From assembly GCA_030248295.1 (NCBI GenBank), contig JASANH010000965.1, positions 372,001-436,000 of the forward strand: 64,000 nucleotides of DNA, read 5' to 3'. The notes below the pieces were generated by a model that saw nothing but the letters and a program-made list of their open reading frames with translations, searched no databases and was not told where the DNA came from. The DNA comes from Mesodorylaimus sp. YZB2_4 (lineage: Eukaryota; Nematoda; Enoplea; Dorylaimida; Dorylaimidae). The position numbers and the translations under genes were made by a program. Shown in pieces: positions 1-11,826 of this stretch; position 1 is the stretch's first letter; each line of letters starts with the position of its first letter.

Positions 1-198
1 AGGCCAGAAAAGGCTTTGTTTTGGAAAAAGGACCACGAGTTGCAGTGTAAATCTAGGAAAAATTTCGCGCAATAAAACTAGCGCGCAGGTTTCGAAGTGA
101 GGGATTGTTCATCTATGTAAAACTGGTATAAGCAGCTAAAAGAGGGAAATTCAAAATTGTCATCCCTCTCCCCTCCTTATGCCCACAAATGATCGTAC

Positions 199-2422
199 CT
201 GCACACGAGCCAATAATCGAGCATTCACCAATCGGACCGAATGCGACGAATTCATAAAATTAACATCCAATTTTTCGACAGCTTTTGCAAAGAAATTGCT
301 GTCAACGTTTTTCAGTAATCCAGCCACGCCGAGGACTTCGAAATATCGATCGGCCGATTTCAAGATCCAAATCAACTCATCATTTTCTTTGTACGCATCG
401 AACAAATCGAGCCATCTTTTCAATCGTAATATATCAGCGACTTTTTTCAAATTAGCATTTTTCGTCCCATTTTGCGTCAATGAATGAATCGTAGCGTACA
501 ACACTAGTGATCCGAAATTAGCTGGATTTTTTATCACTTCTGCGAGAAACGTCTCCAATATCGAACTGCCCGCCGATTCTTTCGCGATAACCATGCCATA
601 CAGAGCGATCACACTCGCAATTTTAGTGCTCACCTCCATCGGTTTGGTCCGTTCCAATTTTGATATCTTTTCCGCCAAAATATTCTTGAAAACGTTAAAT
701 TTCTTTCCAGGATACAAATCGTACGAATCGTTTTCTTCCGCTCGAAATTCTAGCATCGGTCGTTTAATGGCTAGTATGCGGCAATAGCACGAAACGATGC
801 TATCCAAAAAAGACTCATTATCTTGCTCATTTTCAATAATTGCTAAACGTCTTTCCACAAAATCGCCAAATATTGGTAGGCAAATCAATTCGAACGCAAC
901 ACCGCATCCATTCGACGATGTCTCGGCCAATGAGACGATATATTTCGAACGTTGCCCCATCGATATCGATTGATCATAAATGGAATCGAAGAGCTTCTTT
1001 GTAAATTTCTCGAATTCTCGACGATAATCATCAATGATGCCCACATAACCAAATATGGACGATGCTAATTCCAAAAAAGCATCGAAGAATTCTTCGATTC
1101 CATTTCGATTTATAACATTTCCTTCGACGATGACCAAAAGAACATCTCGAATTATTGTTGATGAACAAAGATCAAAAAATGTTTTGCCTTTGCAATTTGT
1201 TCTCCAAATCAATAGCAATCGCAAATATTTCTCCAAAATCTGAATTTCTTCGATCTTCTGATCGGAAGTAGAATTTTCCAAGCTTTTTAAAATCGATAAA
1301 GTTTTTTTCAAGAGAACATCAACCAACAACGGCTTGGCCAATTCTCCCACCACATGATTAGCCAACATCGGATGCAATTTAATCGATACTTGGAAGGCAT
1401 TGCTTACAATATTCTCGTCCTGATCTTCCAATACGTCCAATATCGCTACAAGCATTTCCCCCGCACGTGAATGAAACGACTTGTTCGTTCCGCGCATGGC
1501 TTCGAAAAGTAACTCGGCCAAATTTTCATCATCATTATTCAAGCAAAATAACAAAAATTCTTTGAAATTTGATGATTTTCGAACTAAGAACGAGAGTGCT
1601 TCGCTGGAGAATCGACGAAGATACGGACGTCGATGATTGAGAAGAGGTCGAAATCGATCGTATACTTCGGATAAACACTTGCACATCGGTGCCCAGCATA
1701 GTTTCAATAAATGGGCCAATGTTGAGAAGACATTCTCGAGCAATTCGGGATTATTATCTTTGTTTTTCTTGGCTTTCCCATCAACATCTCTCGATGGTGG
1801 CGTAATCAAAGCTTGAATGGTGTCAAAAAATGGCCAGAAATGACCATTTTCATAAAAATCGCGTTGAAGATCGCAGCAAAAAGCTACTGTCAATCTGAAA
1901 AAAGAAGTTGGGTCAACCGAAATTTGAGGAAGAGATTCATAAGACTTACTCGAGCAAGGCAGTAAGGCAAGGACTATTTTCCACAGCCAAATGCCGACGC
2001 AGAGCTTCGGATAATGCATTCTGATGATGAAGGATTTGAGCATACTTGCACAGATCAGCGTTGCTGGGAATATCGCGTTTGAAGCTCTCTAAAACGCAGA
2101 GAAAGCATTGACATACAGTGCTGCACTGTCTAGGATAGCCGTGAGCCAGCACGAGCTATAGCTTACAGTTAACTCTTATCTCAGAGCAGTCAGTCAATGA
2201 GATAAGAGCAAGTCAGTGCACAGAGAGGAGAGACCAAGTCCTGGCGCTGACAGGGTGTTCACAGGTTTTGCTGAAAAAGGCATGAGCACGCAGGGGAGCT
2301 GCTGTACCAAACCTGGAAACATGCCGACGTATGCTGCACTCACCATATTGCTGCGTTCCGTCCAAATCCGACCATTTTTCCAAGGCTTCAAAGAAAAAGC
2401 TGCTGTCTTCGCCGACGGGCAA
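199..2422 (-). CDS. UTP20: UTP20 (DRIM), partial: three exons of the N-terminal region
   Basis: UTP20 is a large HEAT-repeat protein of the small-subunit processome, needed in the nucleolus for 18S rRNA maturation. Three exons are readable on the minus strand: 2344-2422, 1950-2088 and 199-1894. Their introns have consensus ends, one only 55 bp long, and reading frame is kept across both joins. The spliced protein carries hallmarks of UTP20 N-terminal repeats: EALEKWSDLD, AQILHH, LTVAFCCDLQRDFY, RPLLNHRRPYLRRFSSEALSFLVRK, and later HSVRLVNARLL. The exon at 199 ends on a plausible donor (GTACGA), so the gene continues off the left edge and only the first part of this very long protein is here. 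Upstream exons beyond 2422 were not resolved. The family call rests on recalled similarity to human UTP20 and is fairly firm. Confidence 0.8.
2173..2208. repeat. 11-bp inverted repeat in a UTP20 intron
   Basis: CTCTTATCTCA at 2173-2183 is repeated exactly as its reverse complement at 2198-2208, with a 14-base loop. It lies in the intron between the UTP20 exons ending at 2344 and starting at 2088. It may be a structural element or a relic of a small transposon. Confidence 0.6.
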
Positions 2423-2430
2423 CTGAGATA

Positions 2431-2820
2431 GTCGACTTCTTCGCCGTATTACATCGACGTGAATTTTTTTTAAACGTTCGTGAAAACTGACAAACTAAAA
2501 AAACGATTATGTACGGTTTTTAGCTTAACTTTAGCCCCAATCAACCATGCGGCAAAGTTTACGTTTGAAATTTCGGTGCATAGACTTCAGTAGACTCCTC
2601 TGTGTATGCCATAGCTACATTTATTAGCAGCAGCTTTGTATATACCATAGCATACTTACGCGAAACGTATTATCAGCTTTCGGCATGTTTCAAAAATTTT
2701 AGGCATACAACAAAATCAAAAATAATGAACGCGAACATTTTCTAAAACTCAAGAACGAAGGAATGGGTCTTGGTTCGCCGATTGGCGCTATCGAGCAGAC
2801 AAAACTTGACACAGTGATAA
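2431..2820. other. Gene-free stretch upstream of UTP20
   Basis: AT-rich DNA with no supported exon. Further 5' exons or the promoter of UTP20 may lie here, but I could not identify them. Confidence 0.4.
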
Positions 2821-2821
2821 A

Positions 2822-3394
2822 TTGATGCTCAGGTCCGCGGCAACTTCAAATTATTTAAGCGGTAATCCGACCTTGTTTATCGCATTGGACTTTATCGATC
2901 AGCGGATATGGAAATCAGGTTTTGAATTTAACGTTTCTAAGACTCAATGCATTTTTATCAGTATCGCCAAGGCGCCCTCGCATCTCCCTCCGAGCTGTAT
3001 TTGAATGGTCATCACCTCGCCTTCGTGGATCAGATCAAGTACCAGGCCGTCCTCTTCTCGGCTGATATACGATTCTCCGAGCACGTTTCGACGACGGCTC
3101 GCAGTGCCATTGCAATACTTGGGGGTGCTGACTAGGAAATTCGGCCGCCATGTCCACACGCCAGTCCTCCAAGCTGTCTATGAAGCGTACATCCAAGCGA
3201 AGTTGGAATATGGCGCTTGTGCCTGGGACCCTATTCTAGTGTCAGATATTAATGAGCAAGAGAGGGCTCAGAGGCTGGCGGTTGCCTGCGCGACTGGGTG
3301 GTCAAACGACGTTGGCCTTTCTCAGCTTGGCTGGAGTCGCCTGTATGATCGCCGCAAACGCCTGAAGCTACTATGTACAGTCTCACAAATTTGA
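2822..3394 (+). mobile_element. Decayed non-LTR retrotransposon reverse transcriptase (C-terminal part)
   Basis: Two overlapping frames together resemble the thumb and C-terminal part of a LINE reverse transcriptase. FEFNVSKTQCIFIS comes first, then the block around FVDQIKYQAVLFSADIRFSEHV, then VYEAYIQAKLEYGACAWDP and ERAQRLAV. The frame changes near 3130 and there is no intact upstream palm domain with the YADD motif, so this is a truncated, frameshifted copy. A Jockey- or CR1-like clade is likely, but the clade cannot be fixed from this piece. Confidence 0.65.
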
Positions 3395-3399
3395 CTTTA

Positions 3400-3900
3400 G
3401 GCTCCACGATTTTCCTATCCCACATCACTCATTTTCATGCCACCCAAAACGCGAAGCGGTATGAAGTTATGTTGCAAACAGACACCCGGCTTTTCGAAAG
3501 GTCTCTTGTGGAATGATTTGCGTAAAGATCCCGTTTTTACCAAGTTTTCTTTTTTTCAGAACCAGATTTCTAAGATGACGTTTTCATGATTCTTATTTTC
3601 TATGTCTGGGGTCCTTGAGTGCGCACAGGCGCTTGGCTGCCAGTAAAATCGAACTTGAACTTGAATTTGAGCCAGTCGTTGATCCGCTCGATCGCACAGT
3701 TTTACTTGGCCCTAATGATATTACGCACTAGAAGTAAAGGGCGGGTTCAGACAATAGGTAAATCAGAGTTATGTTGTGTCTCGCGACACCAGTTACCTGC
3801 TTTGTGCTGTACAAGGCTTTCACCATTTTTCCTGATGGTAGTTTATGCATTGTTTCTGGAATCTTCCTCTTTGAGAGCATTTCGCAGATGGAACCAATTT
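3400..3900. other. Intergenic stretch without a supported gene
   Basis: I see no convincing coding signal here. It may hold the downstream tail of the LINE fragment. Confidence 0.3.
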
Positions 3901-3901
3901 G

Positions 3902-4245
3902 AATCGCGCGCCAAGCTTCTTATCAGGTCTCGCAAGTGTACTACTCGTGCTTCTATAGAGGGATTTCAAAAGTTTCGGCAACCACAGTCCAAGAATCTTT
4001 TGCCAATCACGCATAACTTTTGTGCGTGATCGCGTATCGACTAATTGGCTCAACGTCTTCGGAATTTCTTTTGCCAAACCAACGCGAGCAGTTTTTTGGA
4101 TTGTAAGATCGATAGGAAAGTTGCCAAGCATCGCCAGCACCAAGATCCGAAATGTGGCGACGTGTCGACGCCCAAAGGGGGCACTCTGAAAGACTTCTCT
4201 TCTTACCTGATCGCCAAATTCCACCAGCAGAACCTACACATCGAT
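3902..4245 (-). CDS. Possible TFIIS N-terminal-like exon(s), unresolved gene
   Basis: On the minus strand an open frame at about 4180-3902 reads LAMLGNFPIDLTIQKTARVG, then KVMRDWQKIL. This resembles the helical LW/TFIIS N-terminal domain of transcription factors such as TFIIS, Med26 or PNUTS. A short upstream piece with possible splice sites lies near 4205-4245. No start, stop or remaining domains could be assembled, and the likeness is weak. A decayed fragment or a chance open frame is equally possible. Confidence 0.25.
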
Positions 4246-4638
4246 GAAGTCCCAACCTTGCATTTGCAGCAACGAATGCGCCCTTATAGATAGCTCGAGA
4301 TCTCGAAGCAGACACGACCGTTGAATCACAGTGTTGGGGAGGGGCGCTGCTGCTCCGTTACTGCATACAGTTATATCTGAACGATGCAACAAGAAGGGCT
4401 GAAGTTGGAATTGTTGCATAGGAATCAAAGATTTGGTGCGAACAAGAACTCGAATGCCATCAAATGCAGCTTGCCCTAGTGAAATGTCCCGCGCACGCGA
4501 GAGGTCACACGGAGAAAACCTTCCTTGCGAAATAAGCATTCTATTACAGTACACTTTCACTCAAATGAGTTTTTGCGGCAAACATCATCAGCTGATCTAC
4601 CGTGCATACCATCGGACGGTGTCGTCCCCAGCCACGCG

Positions 4639-5659
4639 ATGCCGAACCCACAGGTATTCGCCCTCGAGTTCGATCGTCCTGATGATTTCGTCTACGTACC
4701 TGGGATGGTCCTTTCTGGCAGGGTGATCATTCACCTAGTCGACTCGTACAGAGTGCGGGGAGTACGTGTCTCTTTCAAAGGGCGAGCTTATGTTCGATGG
4801 AAGAGTGGAAAAACTAGCCATCAGGGTGAAGACGTATTCTTCGACCATACAACGACATTGTGGGGCAGGCCGCCGGGGACGTTGTCCGATGCCCTCATCC
4901 CGAAGGGACCGCACGTCTTCACTTTTCTTTTTCCGATTCCGACTGATCGACCCTTGCCAGGCAGTGTGGCAGTAATGTACGGGGACATCAAATATTTCGC
5001 CCTCGCCCGCATCGATCGACCATCGTTCTATCTCGACGACAGAATTGAAAAGACTTTCATCGTCATGAGCCCATACGATTTGAACAAGGATCCAGAAGCA
5101 GCGATGCCTCGAGCGATCAGTGATGGAAAAACAATCTGCTGCTGGTGCTGCGCTGCGGGCAAAATTGGCGTTGTGATCAGATTTCCCAAGACTGGATACG
5201 TGCCTGGCGAAACGGTGGCCGTTTGGGGTGAAGTGATCAATCACAGCAGAAAGACTGTGAATCGGGTAAGTTTCTTTTTTCTGCGCCATGATTTTTCCAT
5301 GTTTTTTTGAGGCAATGGAAAGCTTTTTGTAGGTCACCATGATGCTAATTAAAGAGACACACTTCAATGCATCGTATAGCAGGCGGAGTGATTATGTCCT
5401 AGTACATGAAGTATCAAAAAGCTATCTTATTCGCCCTGGCCAAACACAAGTTTGGGAAAATGAAGGCCTTTTGGTCCCTCCGCTGCTCCCGACTCTGCAG
5501 GCCCCCGTCTGCGAAGTTATTCAAATCAGCTACCGCATCGAATTCCGTCTCAACCCGGATGCGTGCTCGAGCGCCTTGACTGTTACTGTACCGATCATTA
5601 TTGGAACCGTGCCGCTTCCTAATGTTGCGCCACCGCCTCCCGTATCCAAGTATTCCTGA
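4639..5659 (+). CDS. Arrestin-domain-containing protein, copy 1
   Basis: Two-exon gene (4639-5265, 5333-5659; 67-bp phase-0 intron) encoding 317 residues of the arrestin-fold family (ARRDC/alpha-arrestin-like), usually membrane-trafficking adaptors. Evidence: an N-terminal strand block (FDRPDDFVYVPGMVLSGRV), SFKGRAYVRW, FFDHTTTLW, a central FPIPTDRPLPGS, then the second lobe starting at KTGYVPGETVAVWGEV. The tail is proline-rich and ends PPPPVSKYS. A CCWCC cluster precedes the second lobe. The start is the ATG before PNPQVF, which is conserved in copies 3 and 5. Unlike copies 2 and 3 it lacks an intron after the first ~60 codons and has a shorter linker there. A CACAG/CACGC-type sequence just upstream of ATG recurs in the paralogues and may be an acceptor. 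The family call is good; cargo is unknown. Confidence 0.85.
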
Positions 5660-6174
5660 AGAACGAAGATGTGAAACTTTTTAATTTTTTTTTACCGTGC
5701 CTATTCGCTGTGCCAATCTTTTCCATCTTTTGTCTGGTCCACTTGCTGGATAAAACCTTCGAGCATTTTTCTCGCTGGTTTTTGGAATCGTTTTCTATGA
5801 AGCAATTGCAACAACGCGGAATCTCGCGCTCACTTCCTTATCGCGAACGCAACATCTAAATTCTGCAGAGATTAACGCAATTGCGCATTGTGCATATTTT
5901 TCTGCGTTTTTAACAATTCAGCAATGCAACAATTTTGCGTTACGGGTTGTCCTCGCTGAAGCAATTTTATTTGAAATATGTAACTGTCTTGTTCTTGTCC
6001 TTGAGCAACTCTCATTTTTTAGAAAGCTGCTTCATGCTTCTATTGACCTATCTAAAATTTTTTTCCGTGCTGTGCTGACTTAACAGCAAAAATGTCCCAA
6101 GCCAAGTCTGTCGCAGAATAAACCCCTTGCAATTGTTTGTACCGTATGTGCTTTCGAAATGGCTATGCCCCTAT
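5660..6174. other. Intergenic stretch after arrestin copy 1
   Basis: T-rich DNA with AATAAA at about 6117-6122. Nothing else recognised. Confidence 0.3.
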
Positions 6175-6188
6175 AATGTCAATGTTTG

Positions 6189-6645
6189 AGCGGCCGGTGG
6201 TGCAGCGGTTCGGCGTTTGTCTCTCCGTATTGCTTGGGAGTGAGCGGCTTGAATCGTCCAGGGTTCCATCCCTGGTGATGGAGGTCGGGTTGCGAACGAC
6301 AAATCTTCGCTGACCTTGCACGCCAGGCCGTGAATGACTCACCCGGCACCCCAGAGGTGCTCCAGGTGGAGAGACGGGAGCCAAACGAGTAGACATTCTT
6401 GGCCGTCAAACACCGACAGGGTTCACAGGCCACCCGCCATCGTCCGAAGAAGTCGGTGTCCTGTCCAGGATGCCCTCGCGTGGAGGTGTTCCAAGTGGAG
6501 ACACGCAAGGGGCCGCAGCCGTGGTCACCTCACCGCTTTGCTTGTCATAACACGACTGCTGGCCAGCTATTGGCAAAACGGGTTGGAAGCCCCGTAGGGG
6601 GACTGGGGCGGCGCGGGGCCCAAACCACAAAAAATTTTAAAAACT
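6189..6645 (+). mobile_element. tRNA-derived SINE (family 1), near full length
   Basis: About 457 bp. The head is tRNA-like, with an A-box-like TGGTGCAGCGG near 6196 and a B box GGTTCCATCCC near 6262. A body shared with other copies in the window follows, ending GGCGGCGCGGGGCCC and an A-rich tail. It is flanked by near-identical target duplications: AATGTCAATGTTTG at 6175-6188 and AATGTCAATTGTTTG at 6646-6660. Box A, box B, an A-rich tail and ~14-bp duplications together are the signature of LINE-mobilised SINEs. Confidence 0.8.
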
Positions 6646-7123
6646 AATGTCAATTGTTTGCACGCAATCATGCATTCTCCCACTGATCAATATCTTATTA
6701 CTGCACAGGTCAGAAATGCTTTTGTTGACCAAACTGTATCTTGCTGTTGACGTAAAAAGATGAGAAAGCGTCCGACTACGCATGAATCTCCACACCTCTT
6801 TGGGTGGACCATCTTCGAGCGCGCTGCCGAGAGCGAAGTTGACATGCCCTAGTTCCAGCATGGCATTGACAAGTTTGACAAGTGCTGGTCTGACAAGTAA
6901 ACGAGTTTCACCAAAACTCTAAAACAGACAAGCTTGTCACAAGCCATTGGAACTTGTCGGACAAGTACATTTTCAGCGGTTCACAAGTGATCGGCCACCA
7001 CTTGCCAGTAAAAGCAGGCTGCTTTAAAAAAGTTTGACAACCCTCAATCAGCCTTGTTAGAGCATAGAATACTCGCTCGCTCGTTAGTAAAATCGCTTGA
7101 CCACGATCAGTTTTCTTTAAAAA

Positions 7124-7590
7124 ATGAATGCAATTATTATGAGTAGTTGTAGCGGAAGCGATGATGATGAGGCAGATATGAACCAAGCTCGCAGAAGAAA
7201 AGTTTACCAATCGAGAATCAATTTTGAAATCAATCTACAACTCGATCTCGTAGCATGGCATTTAAATTTACTGATAATTCAGATATTATTTCGTCTAAAC
7301 AGTATGGGTCTTCTCACATATTTGTCGAAGTCGCCAAGCAAGTTTATGCAGTATGTGAGAAGTTTTTAGTTTTATCTCGATCAAATATTTTAACTGTGCC
7401 TCCACCAACAAACCCGGAACTGCTGTCGCTGTATAACGATCGAATTTATGGCATCTTTTATCCTATTTTGAAACCGAGTTCGGATCTTATTGTTGTGCCA
7501 CTGGAAGATTTTATTTGTAAAATTGTGTTGGTCCCATACGAAGATGACTATATTGCGACTGATGTTTTGCCATGTGAACATGATTAGAGA
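7124..7590 (+). pseudogene. Possible N-terminal part of the Harbinger transposase
   Basis: Overlapping open frames 7124-7369 and 7255-7587 encode an acidic start (SSCSGSDDDEADMNQARRRK) followed by FTDNSDIISSKQYGSSHIFVE. I do not recognise a domain with certainty. The position inside the inverted-repeat-flanked element, upstream of the DDE region, makes a transposase N-terminus the simplest reading. Confidence 0.3.
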
Positions 7591-7794
7591 TCTGCAATTT
7601 CTGTGCTTGTTTTTTTTTTGGGGAGCTGCTACTGAAAAAACATGATCAAGAATTGCTGTTTTGATCACAGTTTGGGTGGTGTGTAATAGGTCAACGAGTG
7701 TCTGCACATATCTCTTTCTCATCCTTACTTTAAAAATTACAAGTGACGATATGATTGAAAATTTGAAGTTGTCTCATCTATCAGAAAAATTACG

Positions 7795-8010
7795 TCTTGA
7801 TCCATGGATCCATGATATTCTAGCATGGATCCATAGGAAGCTCACGGTGAATCCATCGTGGCTATTGACTTGGAACCACATGGAGCCACGCACTTCCACA
7901 TGGACTCCATGGAAACGTGGATCCATCGCAATTCCACGTGGAAATACCTGGAACCACGCGGAGTTCTGATTTTTACGTGGTTTCCACCCAGATTCACCGT
8001 GGACTGGCAT
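7795..8010. repeat. Cluster of degenerate CCATGG/CCACGTGG palindromes
   Basis: About 215 bp built from imperfect repeats of short palindromic words: GGATCCATGGATCC, TCCACATGG, TCCATGG, TCCACGTGG and GGAACCAC, roughly every 10-20 bp. It separates the presumed N-terminal and catalytic parts of the transposase. It may be an expanded microsatellite-like array or the subterminal region of a second insertion. Confidence 0.55.
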
Positions 8011-8039
8011 GGAGCTAGAACATGGGTGTTTTCGGCTTA

Positions 8040-8520
8040 GTCGAGGCGCCGCGCAACAGATTTTAATGGACTTCGTACAACGCCTTCAGCACAATACAAA
8101 TATGAATTTCTGTGTTGTGCTGAAGCATCTGCTTTTGGATTTCCGATATCTCGCTGGTGGAGGATTTATGCTTACAGTCGTCGATGCTCATGGACCTGCA
8201 AAATCGGCAGTCTCGTGCTCTACACAAAGTCGTGAGTACAGTCAACGATTTTTATTTTAACACTGTAGTGAAATGGCCCGAGAATGTGAAGTCGGTTGTT
8301 GCTGGATTTTACAAAGTGGGCAGAATACTTCTTGTGTCGAAGCAATTGATGGATCCCACGAGAACATCACGCGACCATCTATCGATGAAAACCAATACCT
8401 TCACCGTCATAAAACTCACTCTATCAATATTATGATGATTGCTGGTCCAGATTATCGATTTGTATTATGCTAGCACAAAACTACCAGGATCACTGAACGA
8501 TGCGCGGGTTCTTAGTCTTG
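8040..8520 (+). pseudogene. HARBI1-like (PIF/Harbinger) transposase, frameshifted
   Basis: Fragments in shifting frames match the nuclease core of Harbinger transposases. FRYLAGGGFMLTVVDAHG and SRALHKVVSTVNDF come first, then WPENVKSVVAGFYKVG. The first-aspartate block EAIDGSHENITRP follows, then HRHKTHSINIMMIAGPDYRF, and last LPGSLNDARVL, which carries the second aspartate. At least two frameshifts are needed to connect the blocks, so the copy cannot encode an active enzyme. DDE transposases of this family cut and paste with a small DNA-binding partner. Confidence 0.7.
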
Positions 8521-8978
8521 CCTGCACGATTTGACGCGTGGCACTCATTTCCGAATGGCATCCTCCTGAAAGATTCTGGATATGGACTTGGTGATTGATT
8601 TATCACTCCTAATTACAACATGAAATAACATTGGCAGAAGAGCGATTTAACAAAGCCCACAAAAAGGATTTCGGAGTGTCAATTGTCTTCTTGTGCTGAA
8701 ATCCTAAACGGCACTCAAGCTCACGGATTTTATTTTCAGCTTATAATTTGCTAATTCATTATGCTGCATCTTTACTTCTTCCCTTTTTCGTATTAATTCC
8801 ATTAAATCAACATTTTTTATGATTTCTTGACCATTTTGCTTTTTCTTGGCAGCTGCAGATGTAAGAGCTCATCGAAACGTGATGCGACTCCCCTGTTAAT
8901 GTCGATTGCTGCGGATCAGTCACGGCCGTAGCAGTGGCAACCAATTGCTGATGAATAGATCCTAGTGCTGCCACTTCT

Positions 8979-9187
8979 CCAACTTATTTTGGAGCAATAT
9001 TACTGTTCCAGTCAGCGGCGTCTACACTCTCGTCCATAGACTCCCTAGTGCCGGGAATCCCACACATAGCAGTGGATTCACGACCAGCTACATCCAATAC
9101 TGCCTCATGCATATCTGAAAATTGCGACTTCTCACCGCCAGCACCACCCGTTTTTCGAACAGCATCGACTTTGGCTACAGGTCTCTT
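8979..9187 (-). pseudogene. Possible second (Myb/SANT-like) Harbinger ORF remnant
   Basis: A minus-strand open frame reads VAKVDAVRKTGGAGGEKSQF, then MHEAVLDVAGRESTAM, and ends SNIAPK then stop. The KTGG/alternating acidic style is like the C-terminal half of Myb/SANT-like proteins encoded by Harbinger elements on the strand opposite the transposase. The evidence is short and circumstantial. Confidence 0.3.
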
Positions 9188-9805
9188 TTGCTAGTTTGGC
9201 CACGTCGTGTTTCATAAATATTTCCAATATCAATCAGGAGGGAAAATAAAACCCATACTAACGTTTTCGTAAATTTCTTCCCTTGCCTTGCCTCGCTTCT
9301 TTCGTATGAAGCGAGGCAATGACCCAAAAAGACAATCCTTCGCACTCTTGATTTTACTTGATCAAAACTTTTATCGTATTTCTATCGCTTTTCTTTTTCT
9401 TTGTCGTAGCCAGAGCCATTTTCTTCGATGTACTCGTGATTAAAGCCAGCTTTGCAGAACGATTTACGTAGCTCACAACTGATTGCAGCTTTTTTCACAA
9501 GTTCTATTCCGACAAGTGATTCACTGACAAGTGCGTTACGTTTTTTCTTTGTGGAAGTCACGTCAGTTTGACAAGCCTGGAACTAGTCACTTGTCAATTT
9601 GTAGCTTTTGGTGGAACAAGGCCCTGACAAGCCAATTCTCACTAAACTGCTTTGTCTCGTCATTGTACATACATTGCACAGAGTTTGACACACATTACAC
9701 TTACAAAACATAAATCGCTAGGTGGACAGTATGCTCTTTATTGATTATCATTGAGCGGGGCAGGGCGACTATTCAAAGATGACACTGCGCTCCATCATCC
9801 GCGCC

Positions 9806-11387
9806 ATGACACCGAAGCGTTCAAATCTTCGCATCGAGTTTGATCAACCCGACGATTTCGCCTATGTACCTGGAATGGTTCTTTCAGGAAGGGTCATCCT
9901 CCACCAAGTCGATTCATTTACACGAATTCGAGTTGCATTCAAGGGTCGAGCATACGTGAAATGGACAGAAACACACAGTGAAGTTTCTGTGCATGAAGTT
10001 TTCTCAGATGCTATGTTCGAAATGACGTTGCGCATTTAGGATCAACCGATGAAGAGGGCCAGACGCGCACCACGATAATAACCCACTCGGACGAAGACGT
10101 ATTCTTCGACCACACGACATCGTTGTGGAACGGACCACAAGGGACGTCGCCTAATTCCCTCGCGCCGATGGGACAGTGCATCTTCAATTTTGCTTTTCCG
10201 ATTCCTGCTCATCGACCTTTGCCGGGCACTCTGGATCTTCGCGATGGGTTTATCGAATATACTGTGAAAGTGCACATCGATCGACCTTTATTTCCTTCTG
10301 ACGATGTAATTGAGAAGCCTTTCATCGTCATGAGCCCATACGATTTGAATAAGGATACAAAAGCAGCATTGCCTCAAATGGTCAGTGATGGAAAAACAAT
10401 CTGCTGCTGGTGCTGCGCCTCGGGTCGGATCGGCGTTGTGATCAGATTGCCCAAGTCTGGATACGTGCCTGGCGAAATGGTGGCCGTTTGGGCCGAGGTG
10501 ATCAATCACAGCGCGAAGATTGTGGATAAAGTAAGAAATTCTGTGTAGCTGGCCAGCTGAGCATATGCAAATTACAGCGCAGCGGCAGAAAGAAGATAGT
10601 ACAGTGCAAGAAGTGGCTTCAATATATAACACCAGAATAAGAATAAGCTTCAAAAATTTTTGAAGTTAGCGATATCAGAGCCTACCCTAAAATATCCCGA
10701 AAAATGGTGCGCATAGTTGCATCACTAAACTCCTTGGGTTTTAGTTTCAGTTGAAACAAACATTTAACTCATCTTTCGTAACGTAATTCCGGCGCCCATG
10801 GTCATGACAAAAACGTAATTTTTTCTTATGTATCTGTAGATTACTTTTGTTTGCTACAATCAGCAGTTAGAACTCACCCCAGAGTCTGAAAGTGAACGTC
10901 CACAGAGAATGCGGAAAGTAGGTCATAGGGGAGATTTGCTCTCGATGAAAATGAACAAGAGAATACTTCTAACTAGCTCGATATTTCAACTAGGCAGCAA
11001 ATCTGCTGTAGCCTTATCAGCTTCAGCAACAAACTTTCTGAAAATGAGAATTCTTTTTAGGTCAGCATGGAGCTAATTCAACGAGTAAAATTGAAAGCAT
11101 CGAATCACAGTCTGAATGAGACTGCCGTGATGGATAAAGTATCAAAAAAGCAGCTTATCCGGCCCGGCCAAACGCAAGTTTGGGAAAATGAAGGCCTTTG
11201 GGTCCCTCCGCTGCCGCCAACTTTGCGGGCTCCTGTGTGCGAAGTGATTCAGATCAGCTACAGAATCGAATTCAGCGTCAGTCCAAGGGGGTGCTCGCTC
11301 CCTTTGACAGTTGACATGCCCATCATTGTTGGAACCGTACCGCTTCCCAATGTTGTACCACCTCCTCCCATATCCAAGTATTCCTGA
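9806..11387 (+). CDS. Arrestin-domain-containing protein, copy 2
   Basis: Three exons (9806-9977, 10040-10530, 11061-11387) give about 329 residues. Blocks parallel copy 1: FDQPDDFAYVPGMVLSGRV, AFKGRAYVKW, EDVFFDHTTSLW, FPIPAHRPLPGT, ICCWCCASGRIG, KSGYVPGEMVAVWAEV, then a proline-rich PPPPISKYS tail. An upstream in-frame ATG at 9779 would add nine residues; I chose 9806 because its distance to the first strand matches the paralogues. Intron 1 (62 bp) falls in the linker after WTETH, and intron 2 (530 bp) at the same place as the single intron of copy 1. No lesion is seen. Function is inferred only from the arrestin fold: an adaptor for membrane cargo. Confidence 0.85.
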
Positions 11388-11826
11388 AGAACAAAGATGG
11401 GAAAATGATCATTTGCGAAGATTGGGCACTTGCAGATGCCTATTTTCATTATATCGAGAAAAGTGTTGATTGAGAACGAAATTAAAAATTTGTACTATGG
11501 CTCTCCAGTACATATACCCTACTATGCAATTATGGTACTGGGTGTCCGACATGAAAAGTAGCGAGGGTTGTGACTTTTGCCACTTGACTGTGGCGCACTC
11601 TGGCCAGGGGATGCAGTATTGGACCAAGGTACCCAGAAAGCATACCTTCCAGGCGAAGTTTAAAGAAGGTTGAAAGATCAGACTGGTCTGACGCCTCTGT
11701 TGGGGTAATAAGCAATTGTATGTTTGGGTTTTATGTCGGATGCCTTATAAGTAAATGGTGAATAGAACTCGGAAGCCGTCGCTTTAGTAGCGCTGTTACA
11801 ATTGGAGGTTCCCCAAACTCACCAAG

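Larger units (their letters stand above)
6870..9690 (+). mobile_element. Decayed PIF/Harbinger DNA transposon
   Basis: Both edges carry clusters of GACAAG/CTTGTC words (about 6870-6985 and 9495-9650). The segment starting at 6905 (GTTTCACCAAAACTCTAAAA) partly matches the reverse complement of about 9583-9618, suggesting degenerate terminal inverted repeats. Inside is a HARBI1-like transposase (about 8040-8520) and, on the minus strand, an acidic ORF that may be the second Harbinger protein. The exact ends and the 3-bp target duplication could not be fixed. Confidence 0.6.

Noticed and set aside
160..2043. A single 627-codon reading of the UTP20 region
   Set aside because: It runs through introns at both ends; the splice-defined exon is 199-1894.
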